64,000 nucleotides of DNA from Nocardia cyriacigeorgica (GTDB lineage: Bacteria > Actinomycetota > Actinomycetes > Mycobacteriales > Mycobacteriaceae): the NCBI RefSeq assembly GCF_029868385.1, contig NZ_JARWNX010000043.1, forward strand, positions 62,001 through 126,000, read 5' to 3'. The position numbers and the translations under genes are program-made. This document shows, piece after piece, positions 54,278 through 63,462 of the stretch (its first letter is position 1; the number at the start of each line of letters is the position of its first letter). The notes under the pieces are model-generated. The model had not been told where the DNA came from and did no database searches. It worked only from the letters and a program-made list of their open reading frames with translations.

Positions 54278-55828
54278 CTAATCCGAATCGGCGCTGCCGG
54301 ACGCGGGCTTGTCGGCGGCATCGTCCGATGCGCCGGGGGTCGCTGCGTCGGATTTCGCGTCGATAGGGGAGGGCTCGGCAGTGCTGGCGTCGGCAACTGT
54401 GGACTCGTCGCCGGCGGACTTGTCGCCGCCGGGTTCGTGGTCGACGGGCTCGTCGCCGACGGCCGTCGCGCCAGCAGCGACGCCCGTACCGGCCGCCGCA
54501 CCCGCTGCAACCGCGACGCGATTCCCCCGATGCAACCCCTTGTAGTCGTAGTACCGCGTGATCACCGTGCCCAGTACCAAGGCGATGGCGAGGCCGAGCA
54601 GAGCCATCCATACGCCGCGGCTCAGGCCCGCGGCGAAGCTGCCGTCGAAGTACAGGATGGAGCGGACGGCGAGGAACACCTGATGCATCGGCTCCCAGGC
54701 GGCCAGCCAGTGGAAGTACTTGGGCGTCGCCTCGATCGGGACGGTGCCGCCGGAGGAGGGCAGGCCGAGGACGATGAACAGGATCAGGTTCACCAGCAGG
54801 CCCGCGGTGCCGATGGCCGCCAGGATGGACAGGCCGGTGATGCCGACCGCGGTCAATGCCAGCGCGCTGTAGAGGTACAGGCCGAGCGGATGGTCGATCG
54901 GCATGCCGAGGATCTTCGCCACACCCAGATAGACACCCGAGACGATATTGGCGGCGATCACCATCACACCCCATTTGATGAGCAGGGTGTTGAACCGGGA
55001 GATCGGCGTCGGCGGGAAATGCACGTACCAGGGGCCGTATTCGGTGGGTACGAAGCCGAGGGCGGCGTCGATCATCGTGTGGATGATCATCGCGCCGACC
55101 ACGCCCGCCAGCAGAATCAACAGTGCGTAGAAGAACGCGGTCAGGCCCTGGCCGGTGCCGTCGGGCAGCGGACGGTACTGCTGGACGACGATCTGCACCG
55201 GATCTTCCAGCGCCACCCGCGCCGCACCGCTCGGCTCCGGGCTCGGCGGTGCGCCCGGCTCCGGCGCGAGCTGCGCGTTCACCTGGTCGGTGAGCTGCTG
55301 ACCGACCTGCTGACGTACCTGGTGCAGCGCCTGATCGCCGACCCGCAACACGATCTGGGTGCCGAACGCGCCCATTCGCGGGTTGGTTTGCAGGGTGATG
55401 ATCGGACGCTCGATATCGCCGGGGATGACGCTGCCGACGCCGAGAATGCCGAGTCGCTTACTGAAGTCACTGGGGATGACGATCGCCCCGTAGACCTGCC
55501 CCTGCTGCATCATCCGCTCGGACTCGCTGATGCCGACCACCCGCAGGTCGATCTTGTCCGCTGGCATGCCCTGCTGGAGCGCGTCGGCGATCTGTTTGCC
55601 GTAGTTCACCTGTTGCTGCGCATCGGGCGGCCCTGTGACGTCACCGACATCCTGGTTCACCAGCGCGATGGGGAAGTCGTGCAGATTGCCTTCCGGATCG
55701 GCGACGTAGTCGAGGTACATCACCCCGAGCAACGCTGTGAGCAGGGTCAATACGCCGATCGGCAGTAGTATGCGCACCCCGAGACGGCGATCCGACCCCT
55801 TCGCCGCTGCACTGTCCGTAGTCGTCAC
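54278..55828 (-). CDS. DUF3533/YhgE-Pip-like membrane protein
   Basis: A 516-residue protein. One N-terminal helix, an extracytoplasmic domain with [12 protein letters not shown] and [15 protein letters not shown], then about five helices and a cytoplasmic tail rich in Asp, Ala and Glu. The layout matches YhgE/Pip and DUF3533 (SNG1-like) proteins related to ABC-2-type permeases. Function is unknown; relatives are linked to envelope stress and export. GTG at 55828 is chosen because a TACCGT -10 lies 7 nt upstream; a second in-frame GTG is at 55837. It is divergent from purF. Confidence 0.78.
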   Translation of the reverse strand: MTTTDSAAAKGSDRRLGVRILLPIGVLTLLTALLGVMYLDYVADPEGNLHDFPIALVNQDVGDVTGPPDAQQQVNYGKQIADALQQGMPADKIDLRVVGISESERMMQQGQVYGAIVIPSDFSKRLGILGVGSVIPGDIERPIITLQTNPRMGAFGTQIVLRVGDQALHQVRQQVGQQLTDQVNAQLAPEPGAPPSPEPSGAARVALEDPVQIVVQQYRPLPDGTGQGLTAFFYALLILLAGVVGAMIIHTMIDAALGFVPTEYGPWYVHFPPTPISRFNTLLIKWGVMVIAANIVSGVYLGVAKILGMPIDHPLGLYLYSALALTAVGITGLSILAAIGTAGLLVNLILFIVLGLPSSGGTVPIEATPKYFHWLAAWEPMHQVFLAVRSILYFDGSFAAGLSRGVWMALLGLAIALVLGTVITRYYDYKGLHRGNRVAVAAGAAAGTGVAAGATAVGDEPVDHEPGGDKSAGDESTVADASTAEPSPIDAKSDAATPGASDDAADKPASGSADSD

Positions 55829-55835
55829 GGATCGC

Positions 55836-55841
55836 ACGGTA
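55836..55841 (-). promoter_or_regulatory. -10 element of leaderless YhgE-like gene
   Basis: On the minus strand TACCGT lies 7 nt before the GTG at 55828. Confidence 0.5.
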
Positions 55842-55998
55842 ACAGCCGGAAGGGCCGCGGATACGGCGCTCCGCCGCACCGGTCAACTGCGAGTTTGCCC
55901 ACGCTTCGGTATCCACTCCGGCCGTGCGCGCCCCGATGACAGGCGCATCCGGGGCGACCTTCCAGGGGCGGTGGTGATCGTGGGCGTGGTTTCACCCG

Positions 55999-56004
55999 TA
56001 GAAT
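55999..56004 (+). promoter_or_regulatory. -10 element of purF promoter
   Basis: TAGAAT lies 37 nt before the purF GTG, giving a short leader with AGGGAG at 56029-56034, 7 nt before the start. Confidence 0.6.
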
Positions 56005-56041
56005 GACGGTGCCCCCAGCCCGCCCGAACAGGGAGCACACG

Positions 56042-57622
56042 GTGACCAACGCCGACCTGCCGGTTGTCAGCAATCCCGCCCCCGCGGATCAGGACGAGAA
56101 TCCACCACGCGAGGAGTGTGGCGTCTTCGGAGTCTGGGCGCCCGGCGAAGACGTGGCCAAACTCACGTATTACGGCCTGTATGCGCTGCAACACCGTGGC
56201 CAGGAGGCCGCGGGCATTGCGGTCGCCGACGGTTCGCAGGTACTGGTCTTCAAGGATCTCGGCCTGGTCAGCCAGGTGTTCGACGAGCAGACCCTGGCCG
56301 CGATGCCTGGCCATGTCGCCGTCGGGCACTGTCGCTACTCCACCACCGGCGCGACCACCTGGGAGAACGCCCAGCCGATCTTCCGCACCACCGCGGTCGG
56401 TTCCGGTTTGGCGCTCGGCCACAACGGAAACCTGGTGAACACGGCCGAATTGGCCGATCGGGCAAGGGAACTCGGAGTCCTCGGCGCCGCGCCACGCGGT
56501 GGCCGTCCCGGTCCGGTCGCCGCCACCTCCGACTCCGATGTGATGACGGCGCTGCTGGCCCATGCCGCCGCCGATTCCAGCATCGAGCAGGCCGCGATGA
56601 AACTGCTGCCCACCCTGAAGGGCGCCTTCTGCCTCACCTTCATGGATGAGCACACCCTGTACGCGGCCCGCGATCCGCACGGTGTGCGTCCGCTGTGCCT
56701 GGGCAGGCTCGACCGCGGCTGGGTGGTCGCCAGTGAGACCTCCGCGCTCGATATCGTCGGCGCCTCCTTCGTCCGCGAGATCGAACCGGGCGAGTTGCTG
56801 GCCATCGACGCCGACGGTGTGCGTTCGCTGCGTTTCGCCACGCCCGAACCCAAGGGCTGCGTCTTCGAATACGTCTACCTGGCCCGCCCCGACAGCACCA
56901 TCTCCGGGCGTTCGGTGCACGCGACCAGGGTCGAGATCGGTCGCAGGCTGGCGGGCGAGCATCCGGTCGAGGCCGATCTGGTGATCCCGGTGCCCGAATC
57001 GGGCACCCCGGCCGCGGTCGGCTACGCGCAGGGCTCCGGCGTGCCGTACGGGCAGGGTCTGATGAAGAACGCCTATGTGGGCCGCACCTTCATCCAGCCG
57101 AGCCAGACCATCCGACAGCTCGGTATCCGGCTCAAGCTGAATCCGCTGCGCGAGGTGATCCGCGGTAAGCGCCTCATCGTCGTCGACGATTCCATCGTGC
57201 GCGGTAATACCCAGCGGGCGCTGATCAGGATGCTGCGGGAAGCCGGTGCGCTGGAGATTCACGTGCGGATCGCCTCACCACCGGTGAAATGGCCCTGCTT
57301 CTACGGTATCGACTTCGCCTCGCGGGCCGAACTCATCGCCAATGGCACCGGTTCCGACGACAGCTACGACGATATGGTGGAGAACGTGCGTCGCTCCATC
57401 GGCGCCGACAGCCTCGGCTACATCTCCACCGAGGGCATGATCGCCGCCACCGAACAGCCACGTACTCGGTTGTGCTGCGCCTGTTTCGACGGCGAGTACC
57501 CGATCCCGCTGCCCACCGAGGTTGCGATCGGGAAGAACGTGCTCGAAGGCATGCTCAACGGCCAGTCCGAGACCGCGCTGCTGGGCCAGAACGCCAACGC
57601 GAGCGCGTTGAGCAGGCCCTGA
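56042..57622 (+). CDS. purF: Amidophosphoribosyltransferase
   Basis: A 526-residue enzyme for the first committed purine step. A 25-residue propeptide ends at PPREE, and Cys26 would be the N-terminal nucleophile after removal (CGVFGVW). The glutaminase domain contains GLYALQHRGQEAAGI, and the PRPP site is VVDDSIVRGNT. Cysteines in PKGCVF, KWPCFYG and LCCACFDG match the four 4Fe-4S ligands of the Bacillus-type enzyme. GTG at 56042 has a good ribosome binding site. It is 76 nt upstream of purM and probably co-transcribed. Confidence 0.96.
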   Translation: MTNADLPVVSNPAPADQDENPPREECGVFGVWAPGEDVAKLTYYGLYALQHRGQEAAGIAVADGSQVLVFKDLGLVSQVFDEQTLAAMPGHVAVGHCRYSTTGATTWENAQPIFRTTAVGSGLALGHNGNLVNTAELADRARELGVLGAAPRGGRPGPVAATSDSDVMTALLAHAAADSSIEQAAMKLLPTLKGAFCLTFMDEHTLYAARDPHGVRPLCLGRLDRGWVVASETSALDIVGASFVREIEPGELLAIDADGVRSLRFATPEPKGCVFEYVYLARPDSTISGRSVHATRVEIGRRLAGEHPVEADLVIPVPESGTPAAVGYAQGSGVPYGQGLMKNAYVGRTFIQPSQTIRQLGIRLKLNPLREVIRGKRLIVVDDSIVRGNTQRALIRMLREAGALEIHVRIASPPVKWPCFYGIDFASRAELIANGTGSDDSYDDMVENVRRSIGADSLGYISTEGMIAATEQPRTRLCCACFDGEYPIPLPTEVAIGKNVLEGMLNGQSETALLGQNANASALSRP

Positions 57623-57698
57623 ACTCGACGCGCCGACGCGCGACGGTAGCGTGATCAGGCAATCTATCCGCCGATTCGGTTTGGAGCTATCACCGAAA

Positions 57699-58778
57699 AT
57701 GAGTGAACAGACCCCCAGTGGTGCCGGAGCCTCGTATGCCGCGGCCGGTGTCGACATCGAGGCCGGAGACCGCGCAGTCGAGTTGTTCGCACCATTGGCA
57801 CGCAAGGCCAGCCGCCCCGAGGTCCAGGGTGGCCTCGGCGGTTTCGCCGGGCTGTTCGCGCTGAAGGGTGGTTACCGGGAGCCGCTGCTCGCCGCCTCCA
57901 CCGACGGCGTCGGCACCAAGATCGCCGTCGCGCAGGCGATGGACAAGCACGACACCGTGGGGCTGGACCTGGTCGCCATGGTCGTCGACGATCTGGTCGT
58001 CTGTGGCGCCGAGCCGCTGTTCTTGCAGGACTACATCGCCGTGGGCAAGGTCGTCCCGGAGCGGGTCGCCGAGCTGGTCTCCGGTATCGCCGACGGGTGC
58101 GTGCGCGCTGGTTGCGCCCTGCTCGGCGGCGAGACGGCCGAACACCCCGGCCTGATGGACCCCGACGATTACGATCTGTCCGCGACCGGTGTCGGCGTGG
58201 TCGAAGCCGATGCGGTGCTCGGCCCCGACCGGGTGCGGCCGGGTGACGTGGTGATCGCCATGGGCTCCTCCGGCCTGCACTCCAACGGGTACAGCCTGGC
58301 CAGGAAGGTGCTGCTCGATATCGACCGCATGTCGCTGACGGGGCATGTCGAGGAGTTCGGCCGCACCCTCGGTGAGGAGCTGCTCGAGCCGACCCGCATC
58401 TACGCCAAGGACTGCCTCGCCCTGATCGCCGAGACCGATGTGCGCACCTTCGCCCATGTCACCGGCGGCGGGCTGGCCGCGAACCTGGCCAGGGTGCTGC
58501 CCGCGGGTCTGGTCGCCGAGATCGACCGCGGCACCTGGAATCCGGCGCCGGTGTTCAAGATGATCGCCCAGCGCGGACGGGTGGAGCGGCCGGAGATGGA
58601 GAAGACGTTCAATATGGGCGTCGGCATGGTGGCCGTGGTGGCGCCGGAAGACGTCGATCGCGCGCTGGCGGTGCTGACCGCACGGCATATCGAATGCTGG
58701 ACCCTCGGCACGGTGACCAAGGCCAAGGATGCGGGCGCACCGCGTGCGGTCCTGGTGGGCGATCACCCGCGCTTCTGA
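57699..58778 (+). CDS. purM: Phosphoribosylformylglycinamidine cyclo-ligase
   Basis: A 359-residue AIR synthetase closing the imidazole ring. Signature segments are SYAAAGVDIEAGDRAVE, ASTDGVGTKIAVAQ, LVVCGAEPLFLQDY and GLHSNGYSLARK. ATG at 57699 starts the family N-terminus (MSEQTPSGAGASY); the frame is open to a GTG at 57651, so a 16-residue longer form is possible. It follows purF directly. Confidence 0.95.
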   Translation: MSEQTPSGAGASYAAAGVDIEAGDRAVELFAPLARKASRPEVQGGLGGFAGLFALKGGYREPLLAASTDGVGTKIAVAQAMDKHDTVGLDLVAMVVDDLVVCGAEPLFLQDYIAVGKVVPERVAELVSGIADGCVRAGCALLGGETAEHPGLMDPDDYDLSATGVGVVEADAVLGPDRVRPGDVVIAMGSSGLHSNGYSLARKVLLDIDRMSLTGHVEEFGRTLGEELLEPTRIYAKDCLALIAETDVRTFAHVTGGGLAANLARVLPAGLVAEIDRGTWNPAPVFKMIAQRGRVERPEMEKTFNMGVGMVAVVAPEDVDRALAVLTARHIECWTLGTVTKAKDAGAPRAVLVGDHPRF

Positions 58779-59016
58779 TTCGGTTCACGCGTCGCAGCCG
58801 GTCGGCCTTCGGGTCGGCCGGTTTTCGCGTCTTTCGGGGAGTTCGCACGGTGACGGCGAGTACCGCGGACGCCAACGGGGCGGTTGGTGCCGACGACGGA
58901 ACGCGAGGGGAGTGGCGGCTGTCGAGGCGGATTCGGTGGCCCCGATACGAATGACGGGTGCCGATAGTGCCGAAGGCGTCGAGAGAACGCGGTGAGTGCT
59001 CGAACCGAGCTTTCGA

Positions 59017-59046
59017 TCAGGTCTCGACGGTGCAGTCGAGACCTGA
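59017..59046. terminator. Perfect 12-bp hairpin, likely terminator or operator
   Basis: TCAGGTCTCGAC (59017-59028) and GTCGAGACCTGA (59035-59046) form a perfect stem with a 6-nt loop. It is far (about 240 nt) from purM, so its role is unclear. Confidence 0.55.
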
Positions 59047-59097
59047 CGTCCGGCGAACCTCAGCGGCGGGCGATGCGACCGGATGGCAACGACGGAA

Positions 59098-59118
59098 GGG
59101 GAGGCCGTCGGCCTCCCC
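59098..59118. terminator. Perfect 9-bp hairpin terminator between purM and DUF3073 gene
   Basis: GGGGAGGCC (59098-59106) pairs with GGCCTCCCC (59110-59118) across a 3-nt loop, flanked by a further GACGG/CCGTC pairing. It ends 20 nt beyond the DUF3073 stop. Confidence 0.75.
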
Positions 59119-59138
59119 CGTCATGCGTTGCCACCGTG

Positions 59139-59366
59139 TCAGCGTCGCCAGTCGTCGTAGTCGTCGTCCTCGTTGTTCCAACGGGACAACGGATCATCGG
59201 CATCGTGCTCATCGGACAGCACACCACTCCGCTGAGAGTGGGGGCTACCCGAGAGCTCGCTACCCGACAGCTCGCGCTGAAGGCTCGCGAAGTCGGTCGA
59301 CGGCGAGCTGTACTTCAGCTCGCGTGCAACCTTGGTCTGCTTTGCCTTAGCCCGGCCACGGCCCAT
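59139..59366 (-). CDS. DUF3073 protein (Rv0810c-like)
   Basis: A 75-residue protein starting MGRGRAKAKQTKVARELKY, continuing FASLQRELSG and ending in an acidic tail EDDDYDDWRR. This basic-head, acidic-tail form is the DUF3073 family, conserved across Actinobacteria next to purM. Function is unknown; the charge pattern suggests binding to nucleic acid or ribosomes, which is inference only. Confidence 0.93.
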   Translation of the reverse strand: MGRGRAKAKQTKVARELKYSSPSTDFASLQRELSGSELSGSPHSQRSGVLSDEHDADDPLSRWNNEDDDYDDWRR

Positions 59367-59530
59367 GGCTGACCCCCTCGCGTCACAGCGGGGCGGCCTG
59401 GGGATTGGTGGCGGCCCCGTTCGAATTAATACTCTTCCTGACAGACACTCTAGCGCGTGTCACGCGGTCGCGCTTCCAGGAGTGGGGGAACAGCTACCGA
59501 ACCGAGGCCGTTTGCCCGATGCTCGCCTGA

Positions 59531-60484
59531 CTACAGCACGCCGGGGATCGCGCGGACGACGCCGACCCGCGCACCACCACCGAGCACCGCAGGTGCCGCC
59601 AGCTCGGCAAGCGCATCCGACCACTGGATGCCCATCCGTTGCAGAATCGCCAGCGTCAGCGGCATCCGGGCCCGGTCGGCGCCGTCATCGATCTTGTAGG
59701 CGAACGCCGTTCCGTCGGGTAGCGCACCCGCGTGCACCCCGTCGGCGCCGATCTTGCACACCAGGCCGGGAGTGGCGCTCATGGCCAGCAGATCGGGGCC
59801 ATTGGTGCCCGAAATCACTCGCGGATGGGTGCGGATGGCGTCGGCGACCCGGCGTCCTGGGGTGCCCGGTTCGGCGGTCGCCATCGCGGCGAACGCGCGG
59901 GCCAGATTGATCAGCGAGACCGGGATGATGGGCAGGCCGCAGCCGTCGATGCCCAGATCGGTTTCGGGTTCGCCGGTCAGCTCGATGACGGTCGAGATGA
60001 CCGCCTGCTGGAGCGGATGGGCGCTGTCGAGATATCCGGTGGTCGGCCAGCCGTTGATCGCACAGGTGGCCAGCATCGCCGCATGTTTGCCCGAACAGTT
60101 CATATAGATCCGGCTCGGTGGCCGGTCGTGGCACAGCACCATGGCGCGGGCGCGTTCGTCCATCGGCAGATCGGGTGGGCATTCGAGGGCCGACTCGTCG
60201 AAACCGAAGCGGTCCAGCAGCCGCCGCACCAGGTCGATATGGTCGGGTTCGCCGAAATGCGAGGCCGTGGCGATGGCCAGTTCGGCATCGTCGACCGGAT
60301 CGAATCCATTGCGCAGCAGGGTGACCGCCTGCATCGGCTTATTGGTCGAGCGCGGATAGATCGGCACGTGCACCTCGCCGAGCGCGCAGGTGGGATCGCC
60401 GTCGGCGCCGAGGACGACCACCGATCCGCGGTGCACGCATTCCCGGAATCCGGAACGGACCACCTCGACCAATTCCACGCTCAC
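59531..60484 (-). CDS. L-asparaginase II-family protein (Rhizobium type)
   Basis: A 317-residue protein of the thermolabile asparaginase II family, unrelated to the E. coli type. Family segments are YPRSTNKPMQAVTLL, IATASHFGEPDH, NCSGKHAAMLATC and GIDGCGLP. It should hydrolyse asparagine to aspartate and ammonia. Its start overlaps the MOSC gene stop by 4 nt and it is the last gene of the ygfZ-MOSC-asparaginase operon. Confidence 0.9.
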   Translation of the reverse strand: MSVELVEVVRSGFRECVHRGSVVVLGADGDPTCALGEVHVPIYPRSTNKPMQAVTLLRNGFDPVDDAELAIATASHFGEPDHIDLVRRLLDRFGFDESALECPPDLPMDERARAMVLCHDRPPSRIYMNCSGKHAAMLATCAINGWPTTGYLDSAHPLQQAVISTVIELTGEPETDLGIDGCGLPIIPVSLINLARAFAAMATAEPGTPGRRVADAIRTHPRVISGTNGPDLLAMSATPGLVCKIGADGVHAGALPDGTAFAYKIDDGADRARMPLTLAILQRMGIQWSDALAELAAPAVLGGGARVGVVRAIPGVL

Positions 60485-61200
60485 ACTCGCGCTCCTGCCT
60501 TCAGCGGGTCGTCGTCGTCGCGTCGTCGCTGCGCGCGTTCGGCATTGACGCGGCGACGGGTGTGCCGGTCGATCTGCATGCGGATGTCGTCGGAGATGGT
60601 CGGCTCGGCGGCCAGCAGCAGTTCCAGACGGGTGGGATCGTCGCCGGTGAACACGTCACGGACGGTGATGCCGTGGTCGGGTACGTGCACCACATCGACC
60701 GTATCGCCGGCGCCGATCGTGCCTTCGGTGAGAACCCGCAGGTAGGTGCCGGTGTTGGCGCGTAGGGCGAATCGCTTGACCCACTGCTGTTCCCCGCTCC
60801 AGTGCTGGAAGGTCGCGCACGGCACACGCGGTGCGCTGACTTCGAGCAGGGTCTCGCCGATCGCCCAGCGGGCGCCAAGCACCGCATCGCTGACCGGCAG
60901 GCCGGAGATCCGCAGATTCTCGCCGAACCAACCAGCGGGCAGGTCCCGATCGAGTTCGGCGGCCCAGTCGGCGGCGTCTTCGTCGGCGTAGGCGTAGACG
61001 GCCTGATGGACACCGCCGTGGTTGACGGTATCGCAGACATGATCGCCGGCCAGGCCGAGCGCGCGCACCATTACCCGATCGGCGACCGGACGCTTGTCGA
61101 TGGCGGTGCGGCCCACCCGGCCCGGTACCTCGAGTTCGGCGTGCAGTACGCACACCGCGAGGACCCGCCCGGTGTCACCGGTGCGCATGGGCGAGCCCAT
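60481..61200 (-). CDS. MOSC-domain protein (YiiM-like)
   Basis: A 239-residue MOSC protein. GLAGDHVCDTVNHGGVHQAVYAY and the cysteine-bearing PRVPCATFQHW (position of the conserved MOSC cysteine) are present. MOSC proteins handle sulfur or a bound molybdenum cofactor; relatives reduce N-hydroxylated compounds. ATG at 61200 shares its A with the ygfZ stop (TGATG); an in-frame ATG at 61188 is the alternative. It is coupled to ygfZ upstream and asparaginase downstream. Confidence 0.9.
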   Translation of the reverse strand: MGSPMRTGDTGRVLAVCVLHAELEVPGRVGRTAIDKRPVADRVMVRALGLAGDHVCDTVNHGGVHQAVYAYADEDAADWAAELDRDLPAGWFGENLRISGLPVSDAVLGARWAIGETLLEVSAPRVPCATFQHWSGEQQWVKRFALRANTGTYLRVLTEGTIGAGDTVDVVHVPDHGITVRDVFTGDDPTRLELLLAAEPTISDDIRMQIDRHTRRRVNAERAQRRRDDDDPLKAGARV

Positions 61201-62315
61201 CAGCGGCCACGGAGCCGATCGACCGCTACGCGGCCCGCCTGGGGCGTGTCGTCGACCACGACCGAATCCGGGTCGATGGCCGCGGCCGTCGGGCCCGCCT
61301 CGAGCTTCGCGTCGACCGGGACGGCCCGCTTGACCAGCGCGAGGGCGATGGGGCCGTATTCGAAGTGGTCGATGACGGTGCCGATCCGGCCGACCGATCG
61401 GCCGCCCGCGGTCACCGCCTCGCCCGTGGTGGGGCGGTCGTCGGCCGAACCGTCCAGATGCAGCAGCACCAGCTGCCGGGGCGGCTTGCCCAGGTTGTGC
61501 ACCCGCGCGACGGTTTCCTGCCCGCGGTAGCAGCCCTTGTCCAGATGCACGGCGCCGTGTTCGGTCACATCGCCGATCCAGCGGGCCTCGTGCGGGATGG
61601 TGCGCTCGTCGGTGTCGATCCCGATCCGCGGGCGCAGTGCGGCCACCCGCAACGCCTCGAAGGCCCACATACCGGCCGGTGTGGCGCCCGCCTCGGTGAG
61701 GGTGGTCCACCAGGCGGTGAGCCGCTCGCGGGGGACGATCAGATCGAAGGAGTCGGCCGTCGGCCACGGCATGCGGCGCAGGAAGCCGCCGCCGGGCAGC
61801 GGTACGGCGGCGTAGACCTCGGGCAGGGCTTCGATGCCCAGCGCCTCGATCAGTGTTCCGGCGTGCGGGCCGAGCAGGCTCAGGACCGCGTGATCGGTGG
61901 CCTCGCGTGGTTTCGCATCGGCCCAGAACACCATCTTGGTGAGGAAGTCGAGCAGGGCGGGGCCGCGCTCGGCCTCGGTGTCGATCCAGACCGTGCCGTC
62001 GAGGTCGGTGAGTACGAAATGATGCTGCACGCGGCCGTTGAGGTCGAGGTCCAGGCTCTCGGCGGAGTGACCGTCGGCCAGATTCGCCACATGCTGGCTG
62101 GTGATGGTGTGCAGCCAGCTGAGCCGCTCGGCGCCGGTGATGGCGAGTACGAAGCGGTGCGATCGGTCCACGATCGCCACGCGCTGCGTGGCGGCGCGTT
62201 GTTCACCGAAAGGGTCACCGTAATGCCACGCGACAGCGGCGTCGGGAGTTCCCGGCGCTCCCGCGACGGCTCCCGGAACAGCGAGGACAGGGCTGGGTGC
62301 GGCGACCACGGACAC
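61200..62315 (-). CDS. ygfZ: Folate-binding YgfZ/GcvT-like Fe-S assembly protein
   Basis: A 371-residue GcvT-fold protein with the YgfZ signature KGCYRGQE (Cys in KGC[YF]xGQE) and a C-terminal barrel. YgfZ uses tetrahydrofolate to help maintain iron-sulfur clusters in enzymes such as MiaB. M. tuberculosis Rv0811c is the counterpart beside the pabC-like gene. GTG at 62315 is set by a TACAGT -10 (62323-62328) 7 nt upstream. It heads the three-gene operon. Confidence 0.9.
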   Translation of the reverse strand: MSVVAAPSPVLAVPGAVAGAPGTPDAAVAWHYGDPFGEQRAATQRVAIVDRSHRFVLAITGAERLSWLHTITSQHVANLADGHSAESLDLDLNGRVQHHFVLTDLDGTVWIDTEAERGPALLDFLTKMVFWADAKPREATDHAVLSLLGPHAGTLIEALGIEALPEVYAAVPLPGGGFLRRMPWPTADSFDLIVPRERLTAWWTTLTEAGATPAGMWAFEALRVAALRPRIGIDTDERTIPHEARWIGDVTEHGAVHLDKGCYRGQETVARVHNLGKPPRQLVLLHLDGSADDRPTTGEAVTAGGRSVGRIGTVIDHFEYGPIALALVKRAVPVDAKLEAGPTAAAIDPDSVVVDDTPQAGRVAVDRLRGR

Positions 62316-62322
62316 GCAACCC

Positions 62323-62328
62323 ACTGTA
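62323..62328 (-). promoter_or_regulatory. -10 element of leaderless ygfZ operon promoter
   Basis: On the minus strand TACAGT lies 7 nt before the GTG at 62315. Confidence 0.5.
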
Positions 62329-62490
62329 GGCGCGTGCCGTGGGACGTGCCCGAAGCGCCCCGGGACTTTCACCGCGTCGGGCGGTCGACGGCGTCGCCGA
62401 GGGACGGCTCTGGGCGGCCCGATGGACCCGCGCCGGAGAACCAGGACATGGTCGTGCGGCCGTAGCCCGTCGTAGCGCGGCCTATTGGCC

Positions 62491-62496
62491 TACGCT
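62491..62496 (+). promoter_or_regulatory. -10 element of leaderless pabC-like gene promoter
   Basis: TACGCT lies 7 nt before the ATG at 62504, divergent from the ygfZ promoter. Confidence 0.5.
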
Positions 62497-62503
62497 TCTT
62501 CGC

Positions 62504-63424
62504 ATGGTGGATCGAGTTCTTGTAACACTCGACGGCGAGGTCCGAGATGCGGACGCGCCGTTGCTGTTTGCCGACGATATCGGCGCATTGCGTGGTGATG
62601 GCGTTTTCGAGACGATTTTGATACGTGACGGCGCGGCCTGCGCCCTCGAATTCCATCTGGCCCGGCTGCGCCGCTCGGCTCAGGCACTCGACCTGCCCGA
62701 GCCCGAACTCGGTCGCTGGCGCGAGGCGGTCGAGACGGCGGCCAAGGAGTGGGGCTCCGAGCGGGAAGGGTTGATGCGGCTGGTGCTGACCCGCGGCCGC
62801 GATGCCGATCTCAACAGCATGAAGGCCTCGGTGACCTCGGGCGAGCTGTCGGAAACCGTGCCGGTGCCGACCTCGTTCGTGCTGGTGGTCGGGGTGCCGG
62901 AACGGGTGGCGAAGGCCAGGACCGAAGGCGTGTCGGTGGTGACGCTGGCGCGCGGTATCTCGATCGACCTCGCCCAGGCGGCGCCGTGGCAGCTGCTCGG
63001 CGCGAAAACCCTGTCCTACGCGACGAATATGGCCGCCCTGCGTTTCGCCGCGCGGATGGGCGCCGACGATGTGATCTTCACCAGCACCGAGAACCGGGTG
63101 CTCGAAGGTCCGCGGTCCACCGTGGTGATCGTGCGCGACAAGCAGTTGATCACCCCGCCCGCGAAGAACGGGGTGCTGCCTGGCGTCACCCAGCGCGCGT
63201 TCTACGCGGAGGCGCAGAAGGCCGGGTACGACTGCCGCTACGAATCGCTGTACACCGCGGACCTGCTGACCTGCGACAGCATCTGGATGCTGTCGAGCAT
63301 CACATTGGCGGCGCGGGTGAATTCGCTGGACGGGCTTCGCATGTCGGCGCCGGACCACGCCGGTGAGATCGTCGAGCTGGTGGAGCGCGGCGTCGAACGC
63401 GCGGGCGCGATCGGCGATTGGTGA
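62504..63424 (+). CDS. pabC: Aminodeoxychorismate lyase/class IV aminotransferase (Rv0812-like)
   Basis: A 306-residue fold-type IV PLP enzyme. The Schiff-base lysine is in LLGAKTLSYATN, and IFTSTENRVLEGPRS and NGVLPGVTQR are family segments. Rv0812 of M. tuberculosis is annotated as an aminotransferase or aminodeoxychorismate lyase, which would supply p-aminobenzoate for folate. Placement beside folate-dependent ygfZ fits that reading, but a D-amino-acid or branched-chain role is not excluded. Confidence 0.85.
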   Translation: MVDRVLVTLDGEVRDADAPLLFADDIGALRGDGVFETILIRDGAACALEFHLARLRRSAQALDLPEPELGRWREAVETAAKEWGSEREGLMRLVLTRGRDADLNSMKASVTSGELSETVPVPTSFVLVVGVPERVAKARTEGVSVVTLARGISIDLAQAAPWQLLGAKTLSYATNMAALRFAARMGADDVIFTSTENRVLEGPRSTVVIVRDKQLITPPAKNGVLPGVTQRAFYAEAQKAGYDCRYESLYTADLLTCDSIWMLSSITLAARVNSLDGLRMSAPDHAGEIVELVERGVERAGAIGDW

Positions 63425-63462
63425 TCGGCTCGCACTGACCTCTTCTCCCTGGGAACGGTCGG

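Larger units (their letters stand above)
58779..59138. other. 360-nt gap after purM; no convincing gene
   Basis: No frame with family resemblance was found. A 34-codon plus-strand frame (58851-58954) has no ribosome binding site and is not called. The gap contains two strong hairpins described separately (59017-59046 and 59098-59118). Confidence 0.6.

Noticed and set aside
54187-54510. Extension of the sterol-carrier-family gene to 54510
   Set aside because: The added residues are a Pro/Ser/Thr/Arg-rich shadow of the YhgE-like gene's tail, and a -10 element is positioned for the shorter start.
58851-58954. 34-codon plus-strand frame after purM
   Set aside because: No ribosome binding site, promoter or family resemblance; ordinary chance frame in GC-rich DNA.
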